Positions 42,901-50,784 of a stretch of 64,000 bases of DNA are shown here, one piece after another. The notes under the pieces are model-generated. The model had not been told where the DNA came from and made no database searches. It saw nothing but the letters and a program-made list of their open reading frames with translations. The DNA is from Blastocatellia bacterium (GTDB taxonomy: Bacteria; Acidobacteriota; Blastocatellia; Chloracidobacteriales; Chloracidobacteriaceae): NCBI GenBank assembly GCA_019695185.1, contig JAIBAN010000040.1:1-64000 (forward strand). Direction: 5' to 3'. Position 1 is the stretch's first letter, and each line of letters opens with the position of its first letter. The translations under genes were made by a program, and so were the position numbers.

Positions 42901-43702
42901 ACACTGTGGTCACGCGCTGCAACCGGGTGTCAATTTCCGTCAGCCCGCGATAGAAATCAGCCACAAACAACTTGCCGGATGGATGAAAGACCACTCGCGT
43001 AATGAACAGAAAATCAGCGTGGGAAGCTGCTTCGGCGGGTGTAAAAAGAGTGATTTGAGGTTGCCCCGGTTTCAGAAAATAGAGTGCCGGTCCGCTTCCC
43101 ATCCACAGCGTGCTCGCCCCATCAAATGTCAAACAGGTGATTGCATTGCCCTGAGACGCAGCCGGCAAGGGAAAAAAACTGAACGTCTGCCGGTCGGCAT
43201 CCAGTTTTAAGAGCCCTGTTTGCCCTCCCAGCCACAGATTGCCAAGGCTGTCTTCCGTGATGGCAAACACCGACTGATGACTGAATTCAGCAGTGGGAAA
43301 AGGCAAAGGAATCTGGGAAAAGGTGTCGGTCGCGCGATTGTAACGGTTTAACCCATGATTGGAGGTTCCGGCCCACAAGGTCCCCTTCCGGTCTTCAAAC
43401 AGGGACACAACCGTGTTTGCCGAAATGGTGCCGGCTTGGGCCGGGTCATGGCGGTAGGTGCGCACACTGACCCCGTCGTAGCGATTGAGGCCGTCTTCCG
43501 TTCCAATCCAGAGGAAACCCAACTGGTCCTGATACATTGCCCGAATCGCATTGTTGGAAAGTCCATGTGTTTGATTGAGATATTCAAATTTGTAGGATTG
43601 TATCGGCTGGTTTTGACACCACGCGGGAGTGCCCACGGCAAGCCAAGGGCCAAGTATTCCGAATAAAATTGAAAGGCAACAGGCCGGGACAATGTGCTTC
43701 AT
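39902..43702 (-). CDS. Hybrid propeller two-component sensor (HTCS-like)
   Basis: 1266 residues. Signal sequence (1 to about 30), about 14 propeller repeats, Y_Y_Y domain (about 710-790), one membrane helix (about 797-818), a coiled coil, HisKA with phospho-His near 898 (LVHDLKSPL), HATPase (NAIKFTP, GVGLGLSI), then a receiver domain with IAEDN and phospho-Asp in VMDCQMPVMDG near 1194. It lacks the AraC-type DNA-binding end found in Bacteroides HTCS proteins, so phosphate presumably moves on to a separate partner or the receiver controls the kinase. ATG 43702 is chosen; a GTG at 43726 is possible. Sister of the propeller-Ser/Thr kinase at 20316-24032. Confidence 0.95.
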   Translation of the reverse strand: MKHIVPACCLSILFGILGPWLAVGTPAWCQNQPIQSYKFEYLNQTHGLSNNAIRAMYQDQLGFLWIGTEDGLNRYDGVSVRTYRHDPAQAGTISANTVVSLFEDRKGTLWAGTSNHGLNRYNRATDTFSQIPLPFPTAEFSHQSVFAITEDSLGNLWLGGQTGLLKLDADRQTFSFFPLPAASQGNAITCLTFDGASTLWMGSGPALYFLKPGQPQITLFTPAEAASHADFLFITRVVFHPSGKLFVADFYRGLTEIDTRLQRVTTVYHHNPTNAAGSLGGNQVLDLKLVAGHFLWIAIGSFGLDRLDLDSGNLIHLPFDPSQPNGLAGAYPTVLWVDRSETLWIGDTSYGISRLSPFLNRFRLFQHDPHQVTSLSNNFIRAMSEDAAGQVWITTQFGGFNRLDRQTGHITRFELQLAGRTLLKTAESSAVLVDRQGTIWVGGTYGLGTLNPQMGLITLYPLEEQKPITALCEDTSGNLWFSYGAGIGQISPDRKRFQAFTDAVGNPATPPADQVQALFQDRFGFLWIGGEGIAIQFDLKSSQFVRYDHRTFGAANPKGIYVCHFFEDHAGKLWVATKGAGVHRFEREQQTFTHITTKQGLPSDLAYAVVEDRALNLWLSTDAGIVRYTPATNQFRTFGLSDGLQGLEFNRRAVLQCRDGEIFFGGPNGLNSFYPETIRDNATTPPIFLTGFKTLERSYPIFSQTGNQTEVVLPYQETSFTISFAALDFTAPRHNRYACRLLDFHSNWINQGNQTEVTYANLDPGQYQFEVKGANHDGYWSQQPAILTIRILPPPWRTWWAYGLYLVGLAGLVYGGFAVQAARLKEQTLLQQARFAAELAHRESEVARIKAEAAEQENRQRAASENEIRVKNAELEQANLKLRELDELKAKFTAMLVHDLKSPLTVVSTALELLYQERSQKNDALTDLLKVSERNIEKIVRMVNEMLDVYRTENQETSLDRKIMDLPSLLQEVVASTQVAAAANGIRLTCQVEAGLPAIFGDSAKLERVFSNLLSNAIKFTPVGGAIGVHAWTKAGEGIEAGQSFVLVSVNDNGAGIPAESIPFLFDPYWQADSQKKKAGVGLGLSIVKRIVAAHGGNVSVRSRVGVGTSFTVVLPAPGAPLASKPVRPSAVQDQSTESIPTGLSVLIAEDNVVNQKILRGQFTKLGFRVTMVSNGREAVEAARQNEYHLIVMDCQMPVMDGTEAASLIRQDENNQHPPILAITASHIEELKRQPHHFDQVLEKPYRFEDLQRILERVFKQVDSQR

Positions 43703-43806
43703 TATTCTGTAAGCCAAGCCTTGCACCCAATGGGAAATGTACGTGAGAAAGATAGTAAAGAACGTTAAGAGGGAAGTGTTGTGAAAGTATTATGTAGGGA
43801 AGCCCT

Positions 43807-43868
43807 GGGAGTCTGGGAAGTCAAAACCCTGACAAGGTGACAAGGATTTCCTGACTTCCCCGACTCCC
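43807..43868. repeat. Inverted element GGGAGTCTGGGAAGTCA
   Basis: 17-bp arm 43807-43823 and its reverse complement with one mismatch at 43852-43868; loop about 28 bp. Single arms instead of tandem units. Confidence 0.8.
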
Positions 43869-43965
43869 TCAATCAAACCACTGATGAATTGAACAAGCCT
43901 CTGCGGTGAGAAAAATTTTTCAATGTGTTCCAATGTTGTGTGGTCCGATTTAGCCTCCCCAGGCT

Positions 43966-44922
43966 TTACAATGTGGTGACAAGATCGGCATCCACATTGC
44001 CGCCGGAAATGATGATGCCAATTCGTTTGCCGGAGCAGGGCACCTTGTGGGCCAGTAAGGCGGCGGTGGCAACCGCTCCGGTCGGTTCGACCAGGATTTT
44101 CATTCGATAGAGAAAGAACCGCATGGCAGCCCGGATTTCCTCCTCGGTGACAAGCAGAATTCCCTCCACGTGTTGTTGCAGGACGGGAAATGTCAATTCG
44201 CCGGGAGCCTGGGTTCGCATTCCATCGGCAATGGTCTCCGGGACGGGAATTGTGACCCGTTCCCCCTTTTGAAAAGAGAGGAATGTGTCGTTGGCGGTTT
44301 CCGCTTCAACCCCATAGATGTGCATCCGGGGATTTTTCTGTTTGGCCGCAACTGAACATCCGCTCAACAACCCGCCGCCACCCACCGGTGCCAACAGCAC
44401 ATCCAGGTTTTCCACTTCTTCAAGCAGTTCCAGGGCTGCGGTTGCCTGGCCTGCCATAATCCGGAAATCGTCAAACGGAGGAACCAGGACCAGCCCACGG
44501 GTTTCAGCCAGTTCCCGTGCAATGGCTTCGCGGTCTTCCCGTACCCGGTCGTAGCTGATGACTTCCGCGCCATAGTGGGCGGTTGCTTCAACTTTTGAGC
44601 GCGGAGCGTCATGCGGCATGACAATGGTGGCTTTGATACCCAGGTCACGGGCGGCAATGGCAACCCCCTGGGCATGGTTACCGGAGGAAAACGCCACCAC
44701 GCCACGGGCTTGTTCAGCAGGTGAAAGCGAAGTCAGGCAACTCATCCCGCCCCGGACTTTAAAGGAGCCGCCCCGCTGGAAATTTTCGCATTTGAAGAAA
44801 ATTTCGTTGCCGGTCCGGGCATTCAGGGTTTGCGAAGTCAGCACCGGGGTCCGGTGGACCCGGCTGCCAATCCGTTCGCGGGCAGCCAGAATATGTTCAA
44901 ATGAAAAGGTTTCAGTTGGCAT
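43966..44922 (-). CDS. Threonine ammonia-lyase / serine racemase-type PLP enzyme
   Basis: 318 residues, PLP fold type II. Lys55 in GGSFKVRGG forms the Schiff base; SSGNHAQG and GGGGLLSG hold the cofactor; a late ISGGN completes the family pattern. There is no C-terminal ACT regulatory domain, so it is the short catabolic/TdcB-like or serine-racemase form, giving 2-oxobutanoate and ammonia from threonine, or acting on serine. ATG 44922 begins directly after a GAGTTTT array with only a CCCCATC spacer and no ribosome site. The longer open frame upstream is translated array. Confidence 0.9.
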   Translation of the reverse strand: MPTETFSFEHILAARERIGSRVHRTPVLTSQTLNARTGNEIFFKCENFQRGGSFKVRGGMSCLTSLSPAEQARGVVAFSSGNHAQGVAIAARDLGIKATIVMPHDAPRSKVEATAHYGAEVISYDRVREDREAIARELAETRGLVLVPPFDDFRIMAGQATAALELLEEVENLDVLLAPVGGGGLLSGCSVAAKQKNPRMHIYGVEAETANDTFLSFQKGERVTIPVPETIADGMRTQAPGELTFPVLQQHVEGILLVTEEEIRAAMRFFLYRMKILVEPTGAVATAALLAHKVPCSGKRIGIIISGGNVDADLVTTL

Positions 44923-44936
44923 GATGGGGAAGCTTT

Positions 44937-45083
44937 GAGTTTTGAGTTTTGAGTTTTGAGTTTTGAGTTTTGAGTTTTGAGTTTTGAGTTTTGAGTGAAA
45001 AAACCAAAACCACGAAATACGGGGAATTACTCCCGGTGACTTCGTGGCTTTCAGAGGTTCAAACTGAACAACGCAAAACTCAA
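44937..45083. repeat. GAGTTTT heptamer array with single inverted copy
   Basis: Eight exact GAGTTTT units (44937-44992), then after about 80 bp one CAAAACTCAA (45074-45083). The right arm has shrunk to one unit. Nothing else recognisable lies in 44923-45316 apart from this and the next element. Confidence 0.92.
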
Positions 45084-45225
45084 TGGTCAGGACAGGCGGT
45101 TGGCGCTCCGGGCGTGGCAAGTAACTTCACTGAGTTTGACCGGTTTGGTATCGGGCACCACATCATCACCCAACACAGTTCCTGACGGTCTGTTTGTACT
45201 CCATCTGGGGCTGGTTCGTCAAAAT

Positions 45226-45313
45226 CATTTGCCATTTGCGATTTGCCAATACTCAGGAAAAAATTTCGCCAAACAAATTCCATCCCACAATCGCAAATGG
45301 CAAATGGCAAATG
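45226..45313. repeat. Inverted element with TTTGCSA heptads
   Basis: Left arm CATTTGCCATTTGCGATTTG (45226-45245) and right arm of TCGCAAA/TGGCAAA (45288-45313), about 40 bp apart. It ends 3 bp before the stop of the ARPP-1-like gene. Same family as 39747-39899. Confidence 0.9.
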
Positions 45314-45316
45314 TCT

Positions 45317-46300
45317 TCAGTTCATTCCATTGGCAAAGGCAGAACGGGCAAACAGTGAAACATAAGCGGTTTCACCGGCGGCTGTCACCATCTGGCCCGC
45401 AAAGTTGGCACTGACCAGCGTCAGCAACCGCAGGTCGGCAAACTGTTCCTCTTCGGTTGTGGTAAATGTTTCATTGGTCAGACCGGCGGCATTTTCCCGC
45501 CAGACCTGGCGGCGTTGCTGGCGAACCTGCGTGAGCGAGGCCCGGATTTCAGCCAGTGTCGTTCCCGGCAGGCTCGGCGGATTGAGCGTCCAGCCGCTAT
45601 GCTGTTCCTGGCACATGGCTGCCGTGCCATAACAAAAACAGACCAGCGGCATCCAGACTTCCTTGAAATAGGCGGCAGTGGGGGCGATTTCAACACCGAC
45701 CAGCCGGTCTTCCAGAAAGAAGAGCGCGCCGGTTTGCCCCTCAAGCAACTCAAACCGGCTTTGATATTGGTTCAGATAGGCCCGTTTGCGACTGATGAGT
45801 TGCTCCAGATGGCCACGTTGTTCCAAATTGAAACTGGTACAGAGGTTCCGGATTTCCTCCCACAATTTGCCGTAGTATTTCACGCCGCGCAGTTCCAGCG
45901 CCTTTTCCCGTAATTGCAGCGGCAACACAAAAAACCACTGGTTTTTCTCAACCAGGTACCCGCCCTGGGCCTGTTGCACACAACAGGCATCTTCAAACAT
46001 CACCTTCTGCCCGGCTCCCAAAAAGGCCGAACGGCACAGGCAGTGATTTTGGGCTTTGTCCTGAATGTACCCCATGTGCAAAGGGATAATCACCACACCG
46101 CTTTCGACGGCACAGGCCAGTTCCATGTTTCCGTAGCCACGGACCTGAGAGAGTTTCAAGCCCGATTGCGGTCCGACAAATCTGGTTCCCCGGTCCGGTC
46201 CGAAAATGGGAACCACCGCCAGGGGGCCGGAAACCTGTGCCTCACCCGTGCGGAAGGATTTCAGTTCAAACGGTGTTTGGGCTAATCCACCCAGGTCCAT
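45317..46300 (-). CDS. ARPP-1-like domain protein, overlapping vWA gene
   Basis: 327 residues. The N-terminal part (about 20-180) follows the order of ARPP-1 domains: a GPLAVVPIFGP strand, a conserved mid block QDKAQNHCLCRS (compare the AKQN block of the family) and a late ACCVQQ in place of the family's SCVEQG. The C-terminal part is helical with Arg-rich QQRRQVW. No signal peptide, so cytoplasmic. Its ATG lies 19 bp inside the end of the upstream vWA gene, with AAAGGAA upstream, so the two are translationally coupled. ARPP-1 domains occur beside ADP-ribosyl or conflict systems by repute, but the function is unknown. Family call is by eye, moderate. Confidence 0.7.
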   Translation of the reverse strand: MDLGGLAQTPFELKSFRTGEAQVSGPLAVVPIFGPDRGTRFVGPQSGLKLSQVRGYGNMELACAVESGVVIIPLHMGYIQDKAQNHCLCRSAFLGAGQKVMFEDACCVQQAQGGYLVEKNQWFFVLPLQLREKALELRGVKYYGKLWEEIRNLCTSFNLEQRGHLEQLISRKRAYLNQYQSRFELLEGQTGALFFLEDRLVGVEIAPTAAYFKEVWMPLVCFCYGTAAMCQEQHSGWTLNPPSLPGTTLAEIRASLTQVRQQRRQVWRENAAGLTNETFTTTEEEQFADLRLLTLVSANFAGQMVTAAGETAYVSLFARSAFANGMN

Positions 46301-47637
46301 AACGGAAGTTCCTTTCTGAGCTGCTCCAGCTCGTGCTGCCAATGGTTTTTCAGGCTGGACCGGCCATGTGGTCCGCGTGCCAGTGCCCAGAGGGTTTCAA
46401 TCAGGGATTTGAATTCCTGTTCATGCCAAAAGGTCAAATGCGGCAGGTTGGGAGCCGGGCGGCGTAACCCAAGGTCATCGGAATGGGAAAAAGCACTGTG
46501 ACAAAACACCACTGGGGTGGTGAACCCGGCATTTTGCAGAGCTTTGGTCACCCCCGCCAGGTCACCCTGGTCCGAGTTTTCATAGCCGTCCGTAATCACA
46601 ATCACAATATCAGGGTCTGATTCGAAAGCTGACAGGACCGCCCCGGCGAGGTCGGTTGCTCCCTGCGGGTCGGGAAGGGCTTCCTGACTGCCGACAGTGA
46701 TGGTTTTGGCTGTCGGACAAAGGGCTTCAAGCACGCTTTGAAAGGCTACGGATTGGGAAATACAGCAAAATTCACGGTCTCCGTAGCCACGGGTCGAAGC
46801 CGAGGCATCAAGGACAATCACCGGATTTCCCTCAAACCGAGGCAACCCCGCCGCCGCCCGGCGCACACAGGCATCGGCTGTTTCAAGCAGTTCCTGATTG
46901 ACACCGCCCCGATAAAGCTGCCCGAGCGCGGCTGAAATATCGCCCCGGTTGGCTGGTGTGACGGTGGCGGGTAACTGGAACGGAGGCTGCCAGACCTGCC
47001 GGTTCAAACGATGTGCCACTTGATGAAGCGTGCGGACGACCGGAGCGGCATCCCAAAAGCGGAATAAAAAGGGTAATGCCAGGGCCGCCCGCGTCGGGTC
47101 TTTGGCCAATCGCCTGACTTCCGCCGGCCAGGCATTGAAATCGGCTCCGGTGGCAACCCGTTTGGCAACGCCTCGGACAGTGTTTTTTCCCAGGGCATGC
47201 TCCAGGCAATCGGCCAAAGCGGGACGACGGCACACCACCAAATCTTCAAACCCAGGGTGATTGAGCGTCCAGGCCAGAATGGTCCGGGTAACCTGGGCAT
47301 AATTGACCCGAAGCCGCCGCAGGGTCAGAAAGACAGTCAAGACCGTCTCCGGTTCCAGGGTTCCCGCCAGCAGGGAGGTCATTCGCCCCAGCACCAAACG
47401 GCTGGCCTGGGTTTGACCAGTCCAGGGGTTTTTGAGCAGGGTCAGCAGAATCCGGGCCTGTTGCCAGGGGTGAATCCCGGCTGCCAGCCCGGTCAGGGCA
47501 TACAGTTCGGCATCCTCCTGAAACAATTGCTGGTGCAGTGTTTCGTCATCCCAGACCGGAGCCTGCCCGTCTCGTTTGAGAGTAAGCGGTTCATTCCGGG
47601 TTCGCACATGCTGAAGAAATTGGGAAAATAGTGGCAT
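46282..47637 (-). CDS. vWA-domain protein with N-terminal helical region
   Basis: 451 residues. The first 260 are mostly alpha-helical and repeat-like, recalling TROVE or HEAT folds. The C-terminal 180 form a von Willebrand A domain with an intact MIDAS: DASAS (Asp277), Thr328 in GATDLAG and Asp350 in ITDGYEN. A Ro60-like (TROVE-vWA) RNA-binding architecture is one reading; a vWA chaperone partner in a conflict system is another. The gene overlaps the ARPP-1-like gene by 19 bp and is therefore cotranscribed with it. No Y-RNA-like sequence was found nearby. A heptamer pair lies immediately upstream. Confidence 0.8.
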   Translation of the reverse strand: MPLFSQFLQHVRTRNEPLTLKRDGQAPVWDDETLHQQLFQEDAELYALTGLAAGIHPWQQARILLTLLKNPWTGQTQASRLVLGRMTSLLAGTLEPETVLTVFLTLRRLRVNYAQVTRTILAWTLNHPGFEDLVVCRRPALADCLEHALGKNTVRGVAKRVATGADFNAWPAEVRRLAKDPTRAALALPFLFRFWDAAPVVRTLHQVAHRLNRQVWQPPFQLPATVTPANRGDISAALGQLYRGGVNQELLETADACVRRAAAGLPRFEGNPVIVLDASASTRGYGDREFCCISQSVAFQSVLEALCPTAKTITVGSQEALPDPQGATDLAGAVLSAFESDPDIVIVITDGYENSDQGDLAGVTKALQNAGFTTPVVFCHSAFSHSDDLGLRRPAPNLPHLTFWHEQEFKSLIETLWALARGPHGRSSLKNHWQHELEQLRKELPLWTWVD

Positions 47638-47651
47638 AGCTCAAGTGCTGA

Positions 47652-47730
47652 GGACTGAGGACTGAGGACTGAGTTAGATTCCAGATTGTGCTGGTTTTTA
47701 TCTCGGTCCTCAGTCCTCAGTCCTCAGTCC
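47652..47730. repeat. Inverted GGACTGA pair
   Basis: Left arm three GGACTGA (47652-47672), right arm four TCAGTCC-type units (47703-47730), spacer 30 bp, the shortest here. The stop of the ketopantoate-reductase gene is inside the right arm. Confidence 0.93.
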
Positions 47731-48738
47731 TTTGTGGGCAACCAGAGATTTGAGTGCCGGTAATTGAAAACGCCCAGGGCCGCTTTTTTCCTGCACGCAC
47801 TGGTGAACACTTTCCAGCAGGGTTGAATTGTAAGGAGTCGGGATACCCAGTTGTTGACCCAGCTTCACAATTTCCCCGTTGAGAAAATCCACTTCGGTAA
47901 CGGTTCGCCCCAGCCGCAAATCCTGATAGGTGGAAGGGTAAGACCGTTCCTCCTCAGGAATTTCCTGGTTGGTTCCGGGCCGATGGGCAGAAATCATCCG
48001 GTCAATTTGCTGACGCACATCATAGGTTCCGGTGGGGTCGGAAAAATCAATTCCGGCAGCCTCGGCAACCTGCATCCCTTCGGCGGATACCTGCCGCATA
48101 AATTCGACGTTTTCCGGCAGGCTCAGGGCCTTTTGCAGCCACAATCCCTGCAAGGCAAGCGTCGCGTTGTTGATATTGGACAACAGCTTGCCCCACTTGA
48201 GGTTCATCACCTGGGCGTGCTCCACCGAACGAAATCCAATCAGCCGGGCATCGGCGGTGAGTTTTGCGGTGATTGCATCCGTTCCCTGGGGATACAGACC
48301 AAAGACAACCTGGTCCATGATGGTGCGGCGAACCCGTCCGGGGCCGAGGTAATTTCCATTGAAATTGACCAGGGCCGAATACACCGTCTGAAACCGTTCT
48401 GCCAGCCAAGACTCGTTCCGGACTCCGTTTTGAAAGGAGACAATCGGCGTTTTGGAGGGAAACCAGTTTCCCAGCGTTTCAATGGCTTCAGCGGTTTGGG
48501 GTGATTTCACCGCCAACAGGATGACATCGCCCGGCAGGGGGGAAATGGCAGTCACATCGTCCGTTGCCGGAACCGGAAGCGTCAGGGTTTCCCCAATCCG
48601 TTCCAAAATCAAACCATGTTGCCGGATGGCCTGCACATGGTCGGTTCTGCCAATCAAAACCACGGATTTGCCAGCGTAATGGAGCAGCCCTCCGTAGCAA
48701 CTGCCGACTGCACCGGCACCATAAATTATGTAGCGCAT
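47710..48738 (-). CDS. panE: 2-dehydropantoate 2-reductase (ketopantoate reductase)
   Basis: 342 residues. N-terminal NADP-binding YGAGAVGS, mid catalytic Lys region NLKWGKLLSNINNA, and C-terminal helical domain with a conserved Glu in GTVTEVDFLNGE-type context (here RTVTEVDFLNGEI). It reduces 2-dehydropantoate to pantoate for coenzyme A. No other pantothenate gene is near. The end (KGLRTED and stop) is read from the TCAGTCC arm, so the original C-terminus was altered. No ribosome site before the ATG at 48738; a GGGTTCA array starts 16 bp upstream. Confidence 0.92.
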   Translation of the reverse strand: MRYIIYGAGAVGSCYGGLLHYAGKSVVLIGRTDHVQAIRQHGLILERIGETLTLPVPATDDVTAISPLPGDVILLAVKSPQTAEAIETLGNWFPSKTPIVSFQNGVRNESWLAERFQTVYSALVNFNGNYLGPGRVRRTIMDQVVFGLYPQGTDAITAKLTADARLIGFRSVEHAQVMNLKWGKLLSNINNATLALQGLWLQKALSLPENVEFMRQVSAEGMQVAEAAGIDFSDPTGTYDVRQQIDRMISAHRPGTNQEIPEEERSYPSTYQDLRLGRTVTEVDFLNGEIVKLGQQLGIPTPYNSTLLESVHQCVQEKSGPGRFQLPALKSLVAHKGLRTED

Positions 48739-48754
48739 AGAAAAACAGGGCCTG

Positions 48755-48943
48755 GGGTTCAGGGTTCAGGGTTCAGGGTTCAGGGTTGAGGGTTCAGGGT
48801 TGAGGGTTGAGGGTTCAGGGTTCAGGGTTTTCGAAACCCAGAGACTCAAAAATTTGAATTGGTTTTAACTCAAAATTCAAAACTCAAAAACCAGACCTCA
48901 GACCCTAGACCCTAGACCCCAGACCCTGGACCCTGGACCCTGA
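48755..48943. repeat. Inverted GGGTTCA / AGACCCT-type element
   Basis: Left arm of ten GGGTTCA or GGGTTGA units (48755-48824), right arm of six GACCCTR-type units (48901-48943). The right arm is a diverged version; the end and stop codon of the O-antigen-ligase-like gene are read from it. Confidence 0.9.
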
Positions 48944-50580
48944 ATTCGCAGAATTGCCAGTGAAAGCCCCACCATCAGCCACAGGACCATGACGACTTCG
49001 CCATCACCAAAATTAAAATGAACAATCGAACTGGTGGCAAATCCGGTCAGCCCACCCAAGGTGCCCAAAATCACTCCCTGATAGGGAATTGCAGTCCTGG
49101 TCTGATTGGCGGCATCCGAATGGGGAAAAACGTAATTTCTCCAGAGCGTGTGCCACAACCGCCACATCATCCAGAGATAGGCACAGAGCGCGGGCAGCCC
49201 CCACCACACCGCAACCTGTAAATAGGTGTTGTGAAAATGTCCGGGCGGCAATTGGCCGTTGCCCCACAAACCCCACTCCTTGCCGTGGATTTTGTCACTG
49301 TTTTTACCAATTCCCAGCCACGGATGACGCTCAATGAGCTGCATTCCCTCCTGCCAGACCACCAACCGCCAGAAGGCGCTGCCTTCGCGGGTATCAGTCA
49401 GGGAAATATTCCGCAGGGAATAGGCCGTGGCCACACCTCCGATGGAAACCGCCAAAGCCGCTGCCAGCAAGCCCGCCGCCAACAGGCGGGGAATTTGTCC
49501 GGCCCGCCAGCAGGCAACCAGCATGAGGGACACTGAAACCGCCAGACCAATCATCAGGGCACGGGTCATGGTACACCACAAGGCCCCCACCAGCAGAACC
49601 ACCGAAATGGACAAAAACCAGGATAAGTGCCGGGAAACCCAAGCCGGGAATACTTCCCGCCGGTCGGTCTCCGCACTTTGGTCCGTCACGTTCCGGGTCT
49701 TTCGGGAAAACATCACCGTCAGCCAACACCCAATGGCCAGCGAAGCAATCAGTTGGAGCACTTCGGCATAGGTGGCATAGTGGTTGTAAAAACCTTTGGC
49801 CCGAAAATCATGCGCCCGTGCTTCCTGGGCTCCCAGTCGTGCGACTCCTTGCAGGGTGGTGGCAGCCGCTTCTTCCTGAGCATTTTTTTCTTTTTTCTTG
49901 CCGGTATGGTTGATGGGCTTGGTGATGGCACCCCGGCGGATTTCGGTCTGAAGCACGTCTTCGCCCCGCCTGATGGTCAATTTGATAAATGACCCAGGGT
50001 CGCCTGTATCCGCTGCCTTGGAAAGGTCCTCCAGGGAATTGAGCGGAACTCCGTCCATTTTTTGAATGACATCGCCGGGTAGAACCTGGGCGCGGGGGAA
50101 GGGACTGTGGGGGGCGAAATTGGTCACCCGCACGCCATCCCCTTCAAATCGCTGGAACAGTGTGAAAATACAATTGACCTGACAGGATGCAACCAAAAGC
50201 AACGCCAGTGTCACTGCCCAGCCAATGGTCCGGGTGCGGGCGGCAACCAGGTAAACCACGCCCAGAAAAGCGACCCCGCGCATTCCGTCAAGACTCAGAC
50301 GCGGTTCGTAGGAAAGCAGCGATGACAGCAGGCACAAACCCAAAAAGAGCAGCATGGGAATGTCTGCCGGGTTTCGGGAAAGCCCCCATTTGCGAGTCAG
50401 CAGACATTGGCCCAGCCAGCAAAAGACCGCCAGCACAAAGCTTCCCTGAGCCGCTGCAATTGAATGCGGAGCAGTCACAATGCAGAGCAACAAGGAAAAA
50501 CTGGTGGCTGCTTCGAACCATTCGGGCCAACGGGTGGTGTGGGGAATGGTTTCCGGTAAAGCCAGAGATGTACTTGCCAA
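48898..50580 (-). CDS. O-antigen ligase-like membrane protein with PDZ insert
   Basis: About 560 residues, ten or more transmembrane helices, with the WaaL/Wzy-like block (MQLIERHPWLGIGKNSD ... GHFHNTYLQ) near residue 420. Such proteins join or polymerise surface polysaccharide in the periplasm. About 65 residues (about 153-217, starting FAPHSPFPRAQVLPGDVIQK) form a PDZ domain in a periplasmic loop, which I do not recall in WaaL. TTG 50580 follows GGAAGG at good distance; TTG 50631 is an alternative and no ATG is available. The C-terminal tail (GPGSRVWGLGSRV) comes from a repeat arm. Confidence 0.85.
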   Translation of the reverse strand: MASTSLALPETIPHTTRWPEWFEAATSFSLLLCIVTAPHSIAAAQGSFVLAVFCWLGQCLLTRKWGLSRNPADIPMLLFLGLCLLSSLLSYEPRLSLDGMRGVAFLGVVYLVAARTRTIGWAVTLALLLVASCQVNCIFTLFQRFEGDGVRVTNFAPHSPFPRAQVLPGDVIQKMDGVPLNSLEDLSKAADTGDPGSFIKLTIRRGEDVLQTEIRRGAITKPINHTGKKKEKNAQEEAAATTLQGVARLGAQEARAHDFRAKGFYNHYATYAEVLQLIASLAIGCWLTVMFSRKTRNVTDQSAETDRREVFPAWVSRHLSWFLSISVVLLVGALWCTMTRALMIGLAVSVSLMLVACWRAGQIPRLLAAGLLAAALAVSIGGVATAYSLRNISLTDTREGSAFWRLVVWQEGMQLIERHPWLGIGKNSDKIHGKEWGLWGNGQLPPGHFHNTYLQVAVWWGLPALCAYLWMMWRLWHTLWRNYVFPHSDAANQTRTAIPYQGVILGTLGGLTGFATSSIVHFNFGDGEVVMVLWLMVGLSLAILRIQGPGSRVWGLGSRV

Positions 50581-50668
50581 AGTGATGGTCCTTCCGGGAT
50601 TGACTGAAGTGAGCCTTGAGAACAATGCCAAGCCTATTCATTCACCCCGCCTCTGACAAGCTCTTTTC

Positions 50669-50695
50669 AAAAAAATGGAGCCGGCAGTCGGCTCC
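50669..50695 (-). terminator. Intrinsic terminator after the VPS10-like gene
   Basis: GGAGCCG (50677-50683), loop GCAGT, CGGCTCC (50689-50695). On the minus strand the stem is followed by ATTTTTTT (50669-50676). It ends transcripts from the leftward exoprotein gene. Confidence 0.8.
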
Positions 50696-50733
50696 AGGTT
50701 TGGGGTTGTGCCTTTTTTTAACCATGAAGCAGG

Positions 50734-50774
50734 CAAAAGGAATGAGGACTCAGCCTTCGGCCCCATTCCTTTTG
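50734..50774 (-). terminator. Additional 11-bp hairpin downstream of the VPS10-like gene
   Basis: CAAAAGGAATG (50734-50744) and CATTCCTTTTG (50764-50774), perfect complements with 19-nt loop, starting 10 bp after the stop codon. T-rich 3' arm end but no long T-run; works perhaps together with the terminator at 50669-50695. Confidence 0.5.
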
Positions 50775-50784
50775 AAAAAGCAGT

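Noticed and set aside
45012-45120. Longer N-terminus for threonine dehydratase
   Set aside because: The added residues are translated GAGTTTT array (KLKTQNS repeats) and unrelated sequence.
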